Assembly: GCA_019454225.1 (NCBI GenBank)
Contig: CP075370.1
Location: 3,219,649 to 3,283,648 of the forward strand
From: Paracoccaceae bacterium
Lineage (GTDB): Bacteria; Pseudomonadota; Alphaproteobacteria; Rhodobacterales; Rhodobacteraceae
Length of the DNA: 64,000 nt
Direction: 5' to 3'
In this document: positions 45,669-54,122 of the stretch, piece by piece
How the letters are laid out: the number at the start of each line of letters is the position of its first letter
Position numbering within the stretch: position 1 is the stretch's first letter
Translations under genes and position numbers: made by a program
The notes under the pieces: model-generated
Told to the model about the DNA's origin: nothing
Seen by the model: only the letters and a program-made list of their open reading frames with translations
Databases searched by the model: none

Positions 45669-47236
45669 CCGGGCGGACGGTGGGGCAGCGACTGGTCGAG
45701 GGGCTGGCGGCGCGCGGCGTCGACTGCGTGTTCGGCATTCCGGGGGTGCATACGATCGAGCTGTACCGGGGTCTGGCCGGGTCGGGCGTCCGGCATGTCA
45801 CGGTGCGGCACGAACAGGGCGCGGCCTTTGCCGCCGACGGCTATGCGCGGGTGACCGGGCGGCCGGGGGTGGCCTTTGTCATCACCGGGCCGGGGGTCAC
45901 GAACGCGCTGACCGCGATGGCACAGGCGCGCGCCGATTCGGTGCCGATGCTGGTGGTGTCGGGGGTGAACCGGCGCGACAGCCTCGGGCGCGGCCTGGGC
46001 ATGCTGCACGAACTGCCCGACCAGGCCGGGATGGTGCGCAGCCTGTGCCCGACGCTGCAGGTCACCGCGCCGGACGCGCTGCACCAGACGCTCGATCAGG
46101 CCTTCGCGCTGATGCTGGGCGGCCGCCCGCAGCCCGTGCACCTGGAGGTGCCGACCGACGTGATGCCGATGCCCGCCCCGCCGGTGCCGGCCGCGCCGCC
46201 GGTGGTCCTGCCGTGGTGGCTTGCGGACCCCGGGGCGGTCGAAGCGGGCGTCGCGCGCCTGCAGTCGGCCCGGTCGCCGGTCATCCTGGCCGGCGGCGGG
46301 ACGCGGCGGTCCGACGCCGCCCTGCGCCTTCTGGCCGAGCGACTGGACGCGCCGGTGGTGCAGACGACGAATGCGCGCGGGCTGCTGCATGGGCACCCGC
46401 TTTGCGTGCCCGCCTCGCCCAGCCTGAACGCGGTGCGGCGGCTGATCGCCGAGGCCGATGTCGTGCTTGCCGTGGGCACGGAACTGGGTTCGACCGATTG
46501 CGACATGTATGTGCGGGGCGGCTTTCCCGACCTGTCGGGCATGATCCGCATCGACTGCTGCCGCGAGCAGCTGGCGCGTCACCCGGCGGCGGTGCGCATT
46601 CACGGCCTGGCCGACCCGGTGCTGGCGGCGCTGTGGCGCGGGCTTTCGCCGCTGCAGGGTGATGGCACGGCGCGGGCCGCCGCCGCGCGGCAGGCGGCGC
46701 GGGCGGAACTTGACGCCTACATGCATCCGCAGCTTGCGATGGTCGAGGCGATCCGCGATGCGATGCCCGATGCGGTGATCGTGGGCGACAGCACGCAGCC
46801 CGTCTATGCCGGGAACCTGTACTACGATGCCCCCTTCCCCGGCGCCTGGTTCAACGCGGCCACCGGCTTTGGCGCGCTTGGCTATGCGCCGGGCGCGGCG
46901 GTCGGCGCGGCCATCGGGTCGGGGCGCCGCGTGGTCTGCCTGATCGGTGACGGGGGAATGCAGTTCTCGCCCGGCGAGTTGCGCACGGCGGTCGACGAGC
47001 GGCTGCCGGTGACCTTTGCCGTGTGGAACAACGCGGGCTTCCGCGAGATTGCCGAGGCGATGGCGGGCGCGGGGGCGCCCGTGATCGGCTGTCACCCCTC
47101 GCCGCTGGCGATGGAGCCCTTCGCGGCGGCCTGCGGATTGCCCTTTGCCCGGGTCGGACCGGACCCCGCCGCCCTGCGCGCGGCGCTTGGCGGTGCGGCC
47201 GGGGGGCCGCGCCTGATCGAGATCGCGGCGGGCTGA
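45665..47236 (+). CDS. aruI: ThDP-dependent decarboxylase, 5-guanidino-2-oxopentanoate decarboxylase-like
   Basis: 523-residue ThDP enzyme of the acetolactate-synthase family. FGIPGVHTIELYRGLAGSG, the cofactor glutamate in RHEQGAAFAADGYAR, and the ThDP/Mg motif GDGGMQFSPGE ending WNN 29 residues on are present. The PGVHTxELYRGL opening is typical of AruI, which decarboxylates 2-ketoarginine to 4-guanidinobutyraldehyde. With the aruH-like gene it forms the first two steps of the arginine transaminase pathway; the aldehyde dehydrogenase and guanidinobutyrase are not in the window. Confidence 0.78.
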   Translation: MTGRTVGQRLVEGLAARGVDCVFGIPGVHTIELYRGLAGSGVRHVTVRHEQGAAFAADGYARVTGRPGVAFVITGPGVTNALTAMAQARADSVPMLVVSGVNRRDSLGRGLGMLHELPDQAGMVRSLCPTLQVTAPDALHQTLDQAFALMLGGRPQPVHLEVPTDVMPMPAPPVPAAPPVVLPWWLADPGAVEAGVARLQSARSPVILAGGGTRRSDAALRLLAERLDAPVVQTTNARGLLHGHPLCVPASPSLNAVRRLIAEADVVLAVGTELGSTDCDMYVRGGFPDLSGMIRIDCCREQLARHPAAVRIHGLADPVLAALWRGLSPLQGDGTARAAAARQAARAELDAYMHPQLAMVEAIRDAMPDAVIVGDSTQPVYAGNLYYDAPFPGAWFNAATGFGALGYAPGAAVGAAIGSGRRVVCLIGDGGMQFSPGELRTAVDERLPVTFAVWNNAGFREIAEAMAGAGAPVIGCHPSPLAMEPFAAACGLPFARVGPDPAALRAALGGAAGGPRLIEIAAG

Positions 47237-47245
47237 ACCGGCACG

Positions 47246-48682
47246 TCACACGAAGATGAAGTCTGTCACATCCATGTCGTCAAGCGTGACCCCGTTGATG
47301 ACGATCAGGTTGCCCCCGCGCAGCAGCCCGACCCCGCCCGATATGTCGAAGAGGTTGAGGCTGGCGAACTTCGCTTCGGGCGTGGCACCGCCGATCAGGC
47401 CCAGCTGGATCCTGTCGACGCCATTCTCGAACAGCACGATCTCGTCCGTCGCACCCGAGGAATAGTTGCCGAAGACATAGATGTCGGCGCCGGACCCCCC
47501 GCTGAGCACATCACTGCCGGGGCCGCCGTTCAGCACGTCATCGCCGGCGTTGCCGAACAGGAAATCGTCACCGGTCCCGCCGTTCAGCGTGTCGTTGCCC
47601 CCGACGCCATAGACCGTGTCATTGCCCGGCCCCGCGGCGATGAGATCATCGCCCGCCAGCCCGTCCAGATAGTCGTTGCCGTCGCCCCCGCCGATGGTGT
47701 CGCTGCCGTCGCCGCCATAGGCCACATCGTTGCCGGGCCCCGAGGCCAGGTTGTCGCGCCCGGCGCCGCCGAACAGCGTGTCGTCGTTCAGGCCGCCACT
47801 GACGAAATCGTCATCGTCGCCGCCATAAACCACGTCGTTGCCCGGCCCGCCCAGCAGCACATCATTCCCGGCGTTGCCATACAGACGATCCGATCCGTTG
47901 CCGCCGCCGATCAGGTCGTTTCCGTTCTCGCCCATCGCGAAATCGTCGCCGTCGGAGGCGGCGATGGTGTCGTTGCCGTCAAAGCCGAACAGCATGTCTG
48001 CCCCGGCATTGCCGCTGATGTAGTCGTTGCCCGTATCGCCGTCGATCAGGTCATTGCCGTCGCGGCCCTGCAGCAGATCGCTGGCGCCGCCGCCGAGGAT
48101 CGTGTCGTTTCCGCTGTCGCCGACGACCGTATCGGGTGAGGTGATTGCCGCAAGGTCCAGCCCCGGCGGGAAGTCCGGGATGGTCTGCCGGTCGGGAATG
48201 GCGGAGATCGGGATTTGCCGATCCGGAGCGAGCGCTTGGGTCGTGATGGCCCGCACGTCCTGCACCTCGTCGCTCCAGAACACCCGGAACTCGTCGGGTG
48301 TTTCGATCGGCAACGCCAGGCCGCCAAGGCGGAAGAGGAAGTACACGGTTTCGCCGTCGTTCGGTCCGAAGGCCGAGAACTCCATGATCTGGGTCACGAA
48401 GCCGTCGCCCCAGACCGCTTCGAAGACGAAGGCGGACACCGCGGCGGGCTCGATCGCAAAGGACGGCTGGGTGATGAAAGGGAAGTCGTCGCCAGACAGC
48501 GTGCCCGAATCTGCGGGGACGTCGACGATCGCCGCAAAGTCGCCGATGTCCGGCCGGAGGGTATAGGTGAAGGCAAGCCCGGCGGCCGTCGTCGCGAGAT
48601 CGATCCAGGCGGGAAAGACGGCCTGCACGGCGCCGGAGGCATCCTCGACCGCCGCCTGGCCCCAAAGTCGAAATGTCGGCAT
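47246..48682 (-). CDS. RTX-type calcium-binding repeat protein
   Basis: 478 residues. An N-terminal domain (about 1-200) of unknown fold is followed by roughly fourteen nonapeptide repeats of the GGxGxDxUx kind (about 205-420; e.g. GGAGRDNLA, GGDGSDTIG, GGTGDDFLF) forming a calcium beta-roll, and a C-terminal region that may be the secretion signal (ends DDMDVTDFIFV). No Sec signal. Such proteins leave by type I secretion, yet no such exporter is adjacent. ATG 48682 is supported by AAGGGG 8 bases upstream. It is wedged, reversed, into a catabolic gene row. Confidence 0.9.
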   Translation of the reverse strand: MPTFRLWGQAAVEDASGAVQAVFPAWIDLATTAAGLAFTYTLRPDIGDFAAIVDVPADSGTLSGDDFPFITQPSFAIEPAAVSAFVFEAVWGDGFVTQIMEFSAFGPNDGETVYFLFRLGGLALPIETPDEFRVFWSDEVQDVRAITTQALAPDRQIPISAIPDRQTIPDFPPGLDLAAITSPDTVVGDSGNDTILGGGASDLLQGRDGNDLIDGDTGNDYISGNAGADMLFGFDGNDTIAASDGDDFAMGENGNDLIGGGNGSDRLYGNAGNDVLLGGPGNDVVYGGDDDDFVSGGLNDDTLFGGAGRDNLASGPGNDVAYGGDGSDTIGGGDGNDYLDGLAGDDLIAAGPGNDTVYGVGGNDTLNGGTGDDFLFGNAGDDVLNGGPGSDVLSGGSGADIYVFGNYSSGATDEIVLFENGVDRIQLGLIGGATPEAKFASLNLFDISGGVGLLRGGNLIVINGVTLDDMDVTDFIFV

Positions 48683-48847
48683 GCAAATACCCCTTGAAAA
48701 GACTGACCACGTACCCTGCAAGGCTAGCCGTCGTCCGGCCTGTGGCAAGCGGCATGCCGGCACCTATCCGTCCGTATAGCCTCGGCCGCGGCGGGCCTTC
48801 CATTTGATCAAAAAACCGGGGATAAAGCCGCCCGGGGGACGACCACG

Positions 48848-50218
48848 ATGACGGGCGACATGCTGGCTGGCCTTTCGATGGCACGGATCAGGGCATTCCG
48901 GGCGGCCGAGGCCGCGCGCTTTGCCGCCGCGCGGCCGCGTTCGGCGGCGGCGCGGTCGGACGACTGGCTGGATGCCGTGCCGATGCACTGGATGCGCGAC
49001 TGGCCGATGCCGTTTCCGATGGTCGTGGCGACCGCAAGGGGCGCACGGCTGACCTGCATCGACGGGCATGAGGTTGACGATTTCTGCCTGGGCGACACGG
49101 GGTCGATGTTCGGCCACTCGCCGCCCGCCGTGGCCCGGGCGCTCCGCGCCCAGGCGGGCCGGGGCCTGACCTACATGCTGCCCTCGGATCAGGCGGCCGA
49201 GGCGGGGCGGCTGCTGACCGAGGTCTGGGGAGATTTCCGCTGGCAACTGGCGATGACCGCGACCGATGCCAACCGCTTTGCCCTGCGCGTGGCGCGGGCC
49301 GTGACGGGGCGCCCCAGGGTGCTGGTGTTCAACGGCTGCTACCATGGGACGATCGACGACGCGATGGTGGCCCTGGACGAGACCGGCCGCACGGTGGCGC
49401 GGCCCGGGCTGGTGGGGCAGATACAGGACCTGTCGCGCGGGGCCGTCTGCGTCGAGTTCAACGATCTGGCGGCGGTGGAGGCGGCGCTCGCGCAGGGCGA
49501 CGTCGCGGCGGTGCTGACCGAACCGGTGATGACCAATTCCTGCATGGTCCTGCCGGCCGAGGGCTTTCTTTCCAGCCTGCGTGACCTGTGCCGCGCCCAT
49601 GGCACGCTGCTGATGATCGACGAGACGCATACCCAGTCGACCGGGCGGGGCGGCTATACGGCGGCGCACGGTCTGGACCCTGATATCCTGGTGGTCGGGA
49701 AATGCGTGGCCGGCGGGGTGCCGGTCGCGGTCTGGGGGCTGCGGCCGGCGGTGGCGGGGCGTCTGGCCGACTATCACGCCACGCGTCCGGCGGGACATTC
49801 CGGCATGGGCACCACGCTGGCCGCGAACCCGGTGCAGTTCGCGGCTCTGGCCGCGGCGCTGCGCGAGGTCGCGACCGCGCCCGCCCATGCGCGGATGGAC
49901 CGGGGCGCGGCGCGGCTGGCCGCGGGCCTGTCCGCGGCCATCGCCCGCCACGGCCTGCCCTGGCATGTCGTGCGGGTGGGCGCGCGGGTCGAGTTCATCT
50001 GCGCGCCGGGACCGCTGCGCAACGGCACCGAGGCGGCGGCGGCGCATCAGCCACAGGTCGAGGCGGCGCTGCACCTGGGTTTGCTGAACCGGGGCTGCCT
50101 GATCGCCCCCTTCCACAACATGATGCTGGTATCGCCTGTCACGACGCGCGCCCAGATCGACCGTCTGGTCGCCGCCTTCGGCGCCGTGCTGGACGCCCTG
50201 ACCGGAGAGACGCCATGA
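48848..50218 (+). CDS. Class III aminotransferase
   Basis: 456-residue PLP transaminase of the ornithine/GABA/glutamate-semialdehyde type. LMIDETHTQSTGRGGYT holds the aspartate that binds the PLP nitrogen and VVGKCVAGGVPV the lysine. GDTGSMFGH and GCYHGTIDDAM are the other cofactor loops. It overlaps the glutamine-synthetase-like gene by four bases (ATGA), so both serve one route, most likely breakdown of an amine or of its gamma-glutamyl derivative. Exact substrate unknown. Confidence 0.88.
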   Translation: MTGDMLAGLSMARIRAFRAAEAARFAAARPRSAAARSDDWLDAVPMHWMRDWPMPFPMVVATARGARLTCIDGHEVDDFCLGDTGSMFGHSPPAVARALRAQAGRGLTYMLPSDQAAEAGRLLTEVWGDFRWQLAMTATDANRFALRVARAVTGRPRVLVFNGCYHGTIDDAMVALDETGRTVARPGLVGQIQDLSRGAVCVEFNDLAAVEAALAQGDVAAVLTEPVMTNSCMVLPAEGFLSSLRDLCRAHGTLLMIDETHTQSTGRGGYTAAHGLDPDILVVGKCVAGGVPVAVWGLRPAVAGRLADYHATRPAGHSGMGTTLAANPVQFAALAAALREVATAPAHARMDRGAARLAAGLSAAIARHGLPWHVVRVGARVEFICAPGPLRNGTEAAAAHQPQVEAALHLGLLNRGCLIAPFHNMMLVSPVTTRAQIDRLVAAFGAVLDALTGETP

Positions 50219-51603
50219 CCGCCAGCCCCTCGGGTTCCACCATCGACGAGGCCGAGGCGTTCCTGGCCGCGCATCCCGAGGTCGAGGCCATAGACCTCGT
50301 GCTGCACGATGCCAACGGGATCGGCCGGGGCAAGATCATCCGGCGGCACGAACTGGCCGGATTCTACAGGAACGGGCGGCACCTGCCGATCTCGATCCTC
50401 GGGCTCGACATCTGCGGCGAGGACGTCCACGAAACCGGGCTGATCTGGGACAAGGGCGACGGCGACCTGCGGGCCTGGCCGGTGCCGGGAACCCTGAAGC
50501 CCCTGCATGGCACGACACCGGCCCGGGCCGAGGTGTTCATGTGCATGTATGACCTCGACGGGACACCGATGACATCGGACCCGCGCCACGCCCTGGCGCG
50601 GCAGGTGCAGGCGATGGCCGCCGAGGGTCTGCATCCTGCCGGGGCGTTCGAGCTGGAATTCTTCCTGCTCGCGAACGAGCGCGGTCCGGACGGGCGCGTG
50701 CAGCCTGCGCGCGACGTGCTGGACGGGCGCGCCAGCCGCAAGACCGAGGTCTATTCGGTCGATCACCTGCACGGGATGCTGCCGCTGTTCAGCGACATCT
50801 ATGCCGGGGCCGCGAAGGCCGGGATCACCGCCGAGACGCTGATCTCGGAATATGCGCCGGGCCAGTACGAACTGACGCTGCACTACCGCGAGGATGTGAT
50901 GCAGGCGGCGGACGACCTGATGCGGCTGAAGCGGATCGTGCGGGCGCAGGCGCGGGCGCATGGCGTGACCGCCTGCTTCATGGCCAAGCCGGTCGAGCAA
51001 TATGCGGGATCGGGGATGCATTTCCACGTGTCGCTGCTGGACGGGGCCGGGCGAAACGTGTTCGTCGAGGCCGAGGAAGGCGCGTGGTCCGACACGATCC
51101 GCCATGCCATCGGCGGACTGCGGGCGACGATGGGGGAATCGATGCTGGTCTATGCCCCGCATGCGAATTCCTGGCGCCGCTTTGCCGCGCAGTCCTATGC
51201 GCCGGTGTCGCCAACCTGGGGCGTCAACAACCGGTCGGTCGCGCTGCGCATCCCGGCGGGCGACATCCGCGCGCGGCGGATCGAGCATCGCCCGGCGGGT
51301 GTCGATGCCAACCCCTACCTGGTGGCGGCCACCGTGCTGGCGGGAATCCGGAAGGGCCTGGCCGACCGCATCGACCCCGGCCCCGAGACCACCGGAAACG
51401 GCTACGACACGCCGGCCGACGCGCCCCCGATCCCGCGCGACTGGCGCGCGGCGATCGAGGCGGCACAGGGATCGGAATTCCTGAGATCGGCTCTGGGCGA
51501 CGACATGCACCGCACCTTCTGCGCGATCAAGGCGGCCGAATATGCCCGCGTCGCCCGCACCATCGCGGACGTGGACTACGACCTGTACCTGCACACGGTC
51601 TGA
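50215..51603 (+). CDS. Glutamine-synthetase-family ligase, gamma-glutamylpolyamine synthetase-like
   Basis: 462-residue GS-fold ligase that should join glutamate to an amine with ATP (PuuA-like). Features: FELEFFLL (metal-binding E), SEYAPGQYELTLHYRE, KPVEQYAGSGMHFHVSLLD, and HANSWRRFAAQSYAP with NNRSVALRIP. Length and lack of the adenylylation-loop tyrosine signature separate it from housekeeping GlnA. With the co-translated class III aminotransferase it suggests putrescine, GABA-like or guanidino-amine catabolism. Confidence 0.85.
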   Translation: MTASPSGSTIDEAEAFLAAHPEVEAIDLVLHDANGIGRGKIIRRHELAGFYRNGRHLPISILGLDICGEDVHETGLIWDKGDGDLRAWPVPGTLKPLHGTTPARAEVFMCMYDLDGTPMTSDPRHALARQVQAMAAEGLHPAGAFELEFFLLANERGPDGRVQPARDVLDGRASRKTEVYSVDHLHGMLPLFSDIYAGAAKAGITAETLISEYAPGQYELTLHYREDVMQAADDLMRLKRIVRAQARAHGVTACFMAKPVEQYAGSGMHFHVSLLDGAGRNVFVEAEEGAWSDTIRHAIGGLRATMGESMLVYAPHANSWRRFAAQSYAPVSPTWGVNNRSVALRIPAGDIRARRIEHRPAGVDANPYLVAATVLAGIRKGLADRIDPGPETTGNGYDTPADAPPIPRDWRAAIEAAQGSEFLRSALGDDMHRTFCAIKAAEYARVARTIADVDYDLYLHTV

Positions 51604-51626
51604 GCAATCGCAGGCAGGGGACAGGG

Positions 51627-52232
51627 TCAGGCCAGGCCGCTGTCGCGGGCGATCATGGCCGCATGGGTGCGGTTCTTCGCCGCGAGCTTGCGGGTGAGCG
51701 TCTTGACGTGCAGCTTGACCGTCACCTCCTGCAGCGTGAGGTCGCGGGCGATTTCCTTGTTCGACTTGCCCGCGCAGATGCCGCGCAGCACGGTCAGTTC
51801 GCGCCCCGTCAGGCCGAAGGCCAGACCGCCCGGCGCCGCGTCGGATGTCAGCAGGCCCATCGGCAGGAAACGTTCGCCGCGTGCCATCAGCCGCACGGCG
51901 GCGACCATCGCGCGGGCCGACATCTTCTTCGGCACGAACCCCGCCGCGCCCGCCTCGAGCGCGGCCTCGGCCAGTTCCCGCGAGGTCGAGGCGGCCATCA
52001 GCGCGACGGCGGCGCCCTGCCCTTCGGTCACCGCCAGTTCCAGCCCGCGCAGGCCGTCGATCCCGGGCAGGCCCGCGTCGATCAGCGCAACGTCATGTCG
52101 GGCCGCGCGCAGCGCGGCGATCACCTCGGGCATGGCAGCGACCATCGTCACGACCTCCATGCCCTCGGCCAGCAGGAATGCTGCCACCGTTTCACGCACG
52201 AGGTCATGATCATCCGCGACGAGGATTCTCAT
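51627..52232 (-). CDS. LuxR/NarL-family response regulator
   Basis: 201 residues: receiver domain (about 1-118) with acidic pocket DDHD at 7-10, phosphoacceptor D52 and the conserved lysine in GFVPKKMS, then a LuxR HTH (about 138-200) with LTGRELTVLRGICAGKSNKEIARDL. The partner kinase is not adjacent. It may or may not relate to the genes on either side; it is convergent with the GS-like gene. Confidence 0.92.
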   Translation of the reverse strand: MRILVADDHDLVRETVAAFLLAEGMEVVTMVAAMPEVIAALRAARHDVALIDAGLPGIDGLRGLELAVTEGQGAAVALMAASTSRELAEAALEAGAAGFVPKKMSARAMVAAVRLMARGERFLPMGLLTSDAAPGGLAFGLTGRELTVLRGICAGKSNKEIARDLTLQEVTVKLHVKTLTRKLAAKNRTHAAMIARDSGLA

Positions 52233-52338
52233 GACCCGGAATACCCTCCTGAAATCGGTGACCGACTATTCCCGCAGCCTAACACGGCCGGGAACATTTT
52301 CCAGTTCCATCCGCATTGCGGCGCAACCTGCCGGTGTA

Positions 52339-53397
52339 TCAGCCGCCCCAGGTGCGGCGCAGCACGTCGATCCAGTTGTCGCAGGCCAGGCGCGTGACAA
52401 GCGCGGGTCCGTAGCCATGCGCGGCAAGCGCATCGAGCAGCGCCGGCAGGCCGGTAACGTCGCCGATGCAGGCGGGAACGGTGGCCCCGTCGAAATCCGA
52501 TCCGAAGCCCACGCCGCGCTCGCCCAGAATCCCCAGCAGATGGTCGAGATGGCGCAACACCGGGTCCCAGCCGGTCGCCGGGTCGCCCCGGCCGTCGGGG
52601 CGCAGGAAGACCGAGGCAAAGTTCAACCCGACGAGACCGCCGCTGTCGGCGATGACGTGCAACTGCCGGTCCGTCAGGTTGCGGGACGAGGGTGTGATCG
52701 CATGGGCATTCGAATGGCTTGCGACCAGCGGCGCCTGCGACAGGCGCGCCACATCGTCGAACCCGGCCTCGTTCAGGTGGCTGAGGTCGATCATGATGCG
52801 CAGGTCGTTGCAGGCGGCGACCAGGCGGCGGCCCGCGTCGGTCAGACCCGGCCCTTGATCGGGCGAGGCGGGAAAGGCGAAGGGCACGCCATGGCCGAAG
52901 GCCGTGGGGCGCGACCAGACCGGTCCAAGCGACCGCAACCCCATGGCATGAAAGGCATGCAGCGTGTCGAGCCCCTCGTCGATCGCCTCGGCCCCCTCCA
53001 TGTGCATCACCCCGGCGACCGCCCCGGCCGCCATCGCCGCGCGGATCCCGGCGGCGCTGCGGCACAGGCGAAAGGCACCCGCGCTGTCGCGTTCCATCCC
53101 CATCAGCTGCGCGGCCATCGCCAGCGCCACGGGCTGCGCCTGAACCGGCGGCACGGCGGGCGGCAGGGGCAGCGCATAGGGCGGCGCATCCATCAGCCGC
53201 TCCAGATTGCCAAGCGCGGGATCGGCGGGCGATGGCACATAGATCGCGAACAGCCCGCCCGCAAAGCCGCCCGCCCGCATCCGCGGCAGATCCAGGTGAC
53301 CGCGCCCCTCGCCCGTCAGCCACAGGCTGACCCGGTCGGGGTTGCGCCAGAGACGCAGCAGGATGTCGTTGTGGCCATCGAAGACGGGAATGGTCAT
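52339..53397 (-). CDS. Membrane-dipeptidase-type peptidase (M19)
   Basis: 352-residue zinc dipeptidase of the M19 (renal dipeptidase) family, TIM-barrel. Zinc ligands: FDGHNDIL near residue 6, MHMEGAEAI (bridging Glu), MIDLSHLNE and VASHSNAHA. GFGSDFDGAT is the C-terminal signature. No signal peptide, so it is cytosolic. ATG 53397 with GGAG about 9 bases upstream is better than GTG 53412. Confidence 0.92.
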   Translation of the reverse strand: MTIPVFDGHNDILLRLWRNPDRVSLWLTGEGRGHLDLPRMRAGGFAGGLFAIYVPSPADPALGNLERLMDAPPYALPLPPAVPPVQAQPVALAMAAQLMGMERDSAGAFRLCRSAAGIRAAMAAGAVAGVMHMEGAEAIDEGLDTLHAFHAMGLRSLGPVWSRPTAFGHGVPFAFPASPDQGPGLTDAGRRLVAACNDLRIMIDLSHLNEAGFDDVARLSQAPLVASHSNAHAITPSSRNLTDRQLHVIADSGGLVGLNFASVFLRPDGRGDPATGWDPVLRHLDHLLGILGERGVGFGSDFDGATVPACIGDVTGLPALLDALAAHGYGPALVTRLACDNWIDVLRRTWGG

Positions 53398-53469
53398 GCG
53401 CAGCTTCTCCACCGGTCAGGCCGAGTGGTCGCAGCGCCGGGCCCCCGTGGCAAGGGCGGAAAGACCAAA

Positions 53470-53491
53470 GGGCGCGCCCGCAGGCGCGCCC
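53470..53491 (-). terminator. Terminator of hsp20
   Basis: Perfect 9-bp stem GGGCGCGCC / GGCGCGCCC with a four-base loop; on the minus strand it is followed by TTTGGTCTTT. It lies 25 bases past the hsp20 stop. Confidence 0.75.
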
Positions 53492-53516
53492 CGGTGGCCG
53501 GAGGCAGGCGGATGGT

Positions 53517-53987
53517 TCAGGCCTCGACAACCTCGGCCTCGACCGCCCGGGTCTGGGCGCCCGCGCCTGTCGCAATCTCGATGCGGCGGGGCTTCAGCGC
53601 TTCGGGCGTCTCGCGCACGAGGTCGATGTGCAGCATCCCGTGCTCGTGCACGGCGCCGGTGACCTTGACGTGGTCAGCCAGGGCAAAGCGGCGTTCGAAG
53701 GCGCGGGTGGCAATGCCACGGTGCAGGTAGTGGCGTGCCGCTTCCTCGGCCGCCTTGCGCGCGGCGATGACCAGGGTCTGTTCCTTGACCTCGACAGCCA
53801 ATTCCTCGGGCGTGAAGCCCGCGACGGCGATCGAGATGCGATAGCCGTGGTCGGCGGTCTTTTCGATGTTGTAGGGCGGATAGGTCTGGCTGGCGACATC
53901 GGTCGACAGGGCGCGATCCATCAGGTCGGCGATGCGGTCAAAGCCGACGGTGGCGCGGTAGAGGGGCGAAAAATCGAGCGAACGCAT
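53517..53987 (-). CDS. Small heat-shock protein, Hsp20/IbpA-like
   Basis: 156-residue alpha-crystallin-type chaperone that holds unfolding proteins in the cytoplasm. Starts MRSLDFSPLYRATVGFDRI as IbpA/HspA types do; alpha-crystallin domain about 38-125 with the IAVAGFTPEEL strand region, and a C-terminal IxI motif IEI. GAAGGAT precedes ATG 53987 at 7 bases and is locked in a ROSE-type hairpin. Own promoter and terminator, so monocistronic. Confidence 0.95.
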   Translation of the reverse strand: MRSLDFSPLYRATVGFDRIADLMDRALSTDVASQTYPPYNIEKTADHGYRISIAVAGFTPEELAVEVKEQTLVIAARKAAEEAARHYLHRGIATRAFERRFALADHVKVTGAVHEHGMLHIDLVRETPEALKPRRIEIATGAGAQTRAVEAEVVEA

Positions 53988-54048
53988 GGTGTCATCCTTC
54001 GTGAAGCGATGCGGTTTGCCCTCCCCCAGGGGGCCGGGCGGTTCCGCC
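53988..54048 (-). promoter_or_regulatory. ROSE-type RNA thermometer in hsp20 5' UTR
   Basis: On the minus strand CATCGCTTC-ac-GAAGGATG (54011-53993): the ribosome site AAGGAT pairs with ATCGCTT with one bulged G. The run TCGCT is the conserved U(U/C)GCU of ROSE elements, known to mask the ribosome site of rhizobial and enteric small heat-shock genes until temperature rises. Further hairpins lie upstream (CCCC/GGGG at 54023-54033, GGCG/CGCC at 54037-54048), as in the multi-stem ROSE layout. Confidence 0.75.
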
Positions 54049-54075
54049 GGGCCCCGTTCGGGCACCCGGCACGGG

Positions 54076-54106
54076 TTAGGTGGGAAGCGGTCCGGGGCGC
54101 GTCAAG
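54076..54106 (-). promoter_or_regulatory. Candidate hsp20 promoter, possibly RpoH-type
   Basis: On the minus strand CTTGACG (54106-54100), a 17-base spacer and CACCTAA (54082-54076). The CTTGA core fits both sigma-32 and housekeeping -35 boxes; the -10 part is an imperfect match to either. Confidence 0.4.
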
Positions 54107-54122
54107 ACCCCTGCGGCGCGGA

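Noticed and set aside
47480..48130. Repetitive DNA in 47.5-48.1 kb as a repeat array
   Set aside because: It is the coding region of RTX nonapeptides; periodicity comes from the protein repeats.
49702..50214. Long N-terminal extension of the GS-like ligase (to 633 aa)
   Set aside because: It lies within the aminotransferase gene in another frame; ATG 50215 with ATGA overlap gives the family length.
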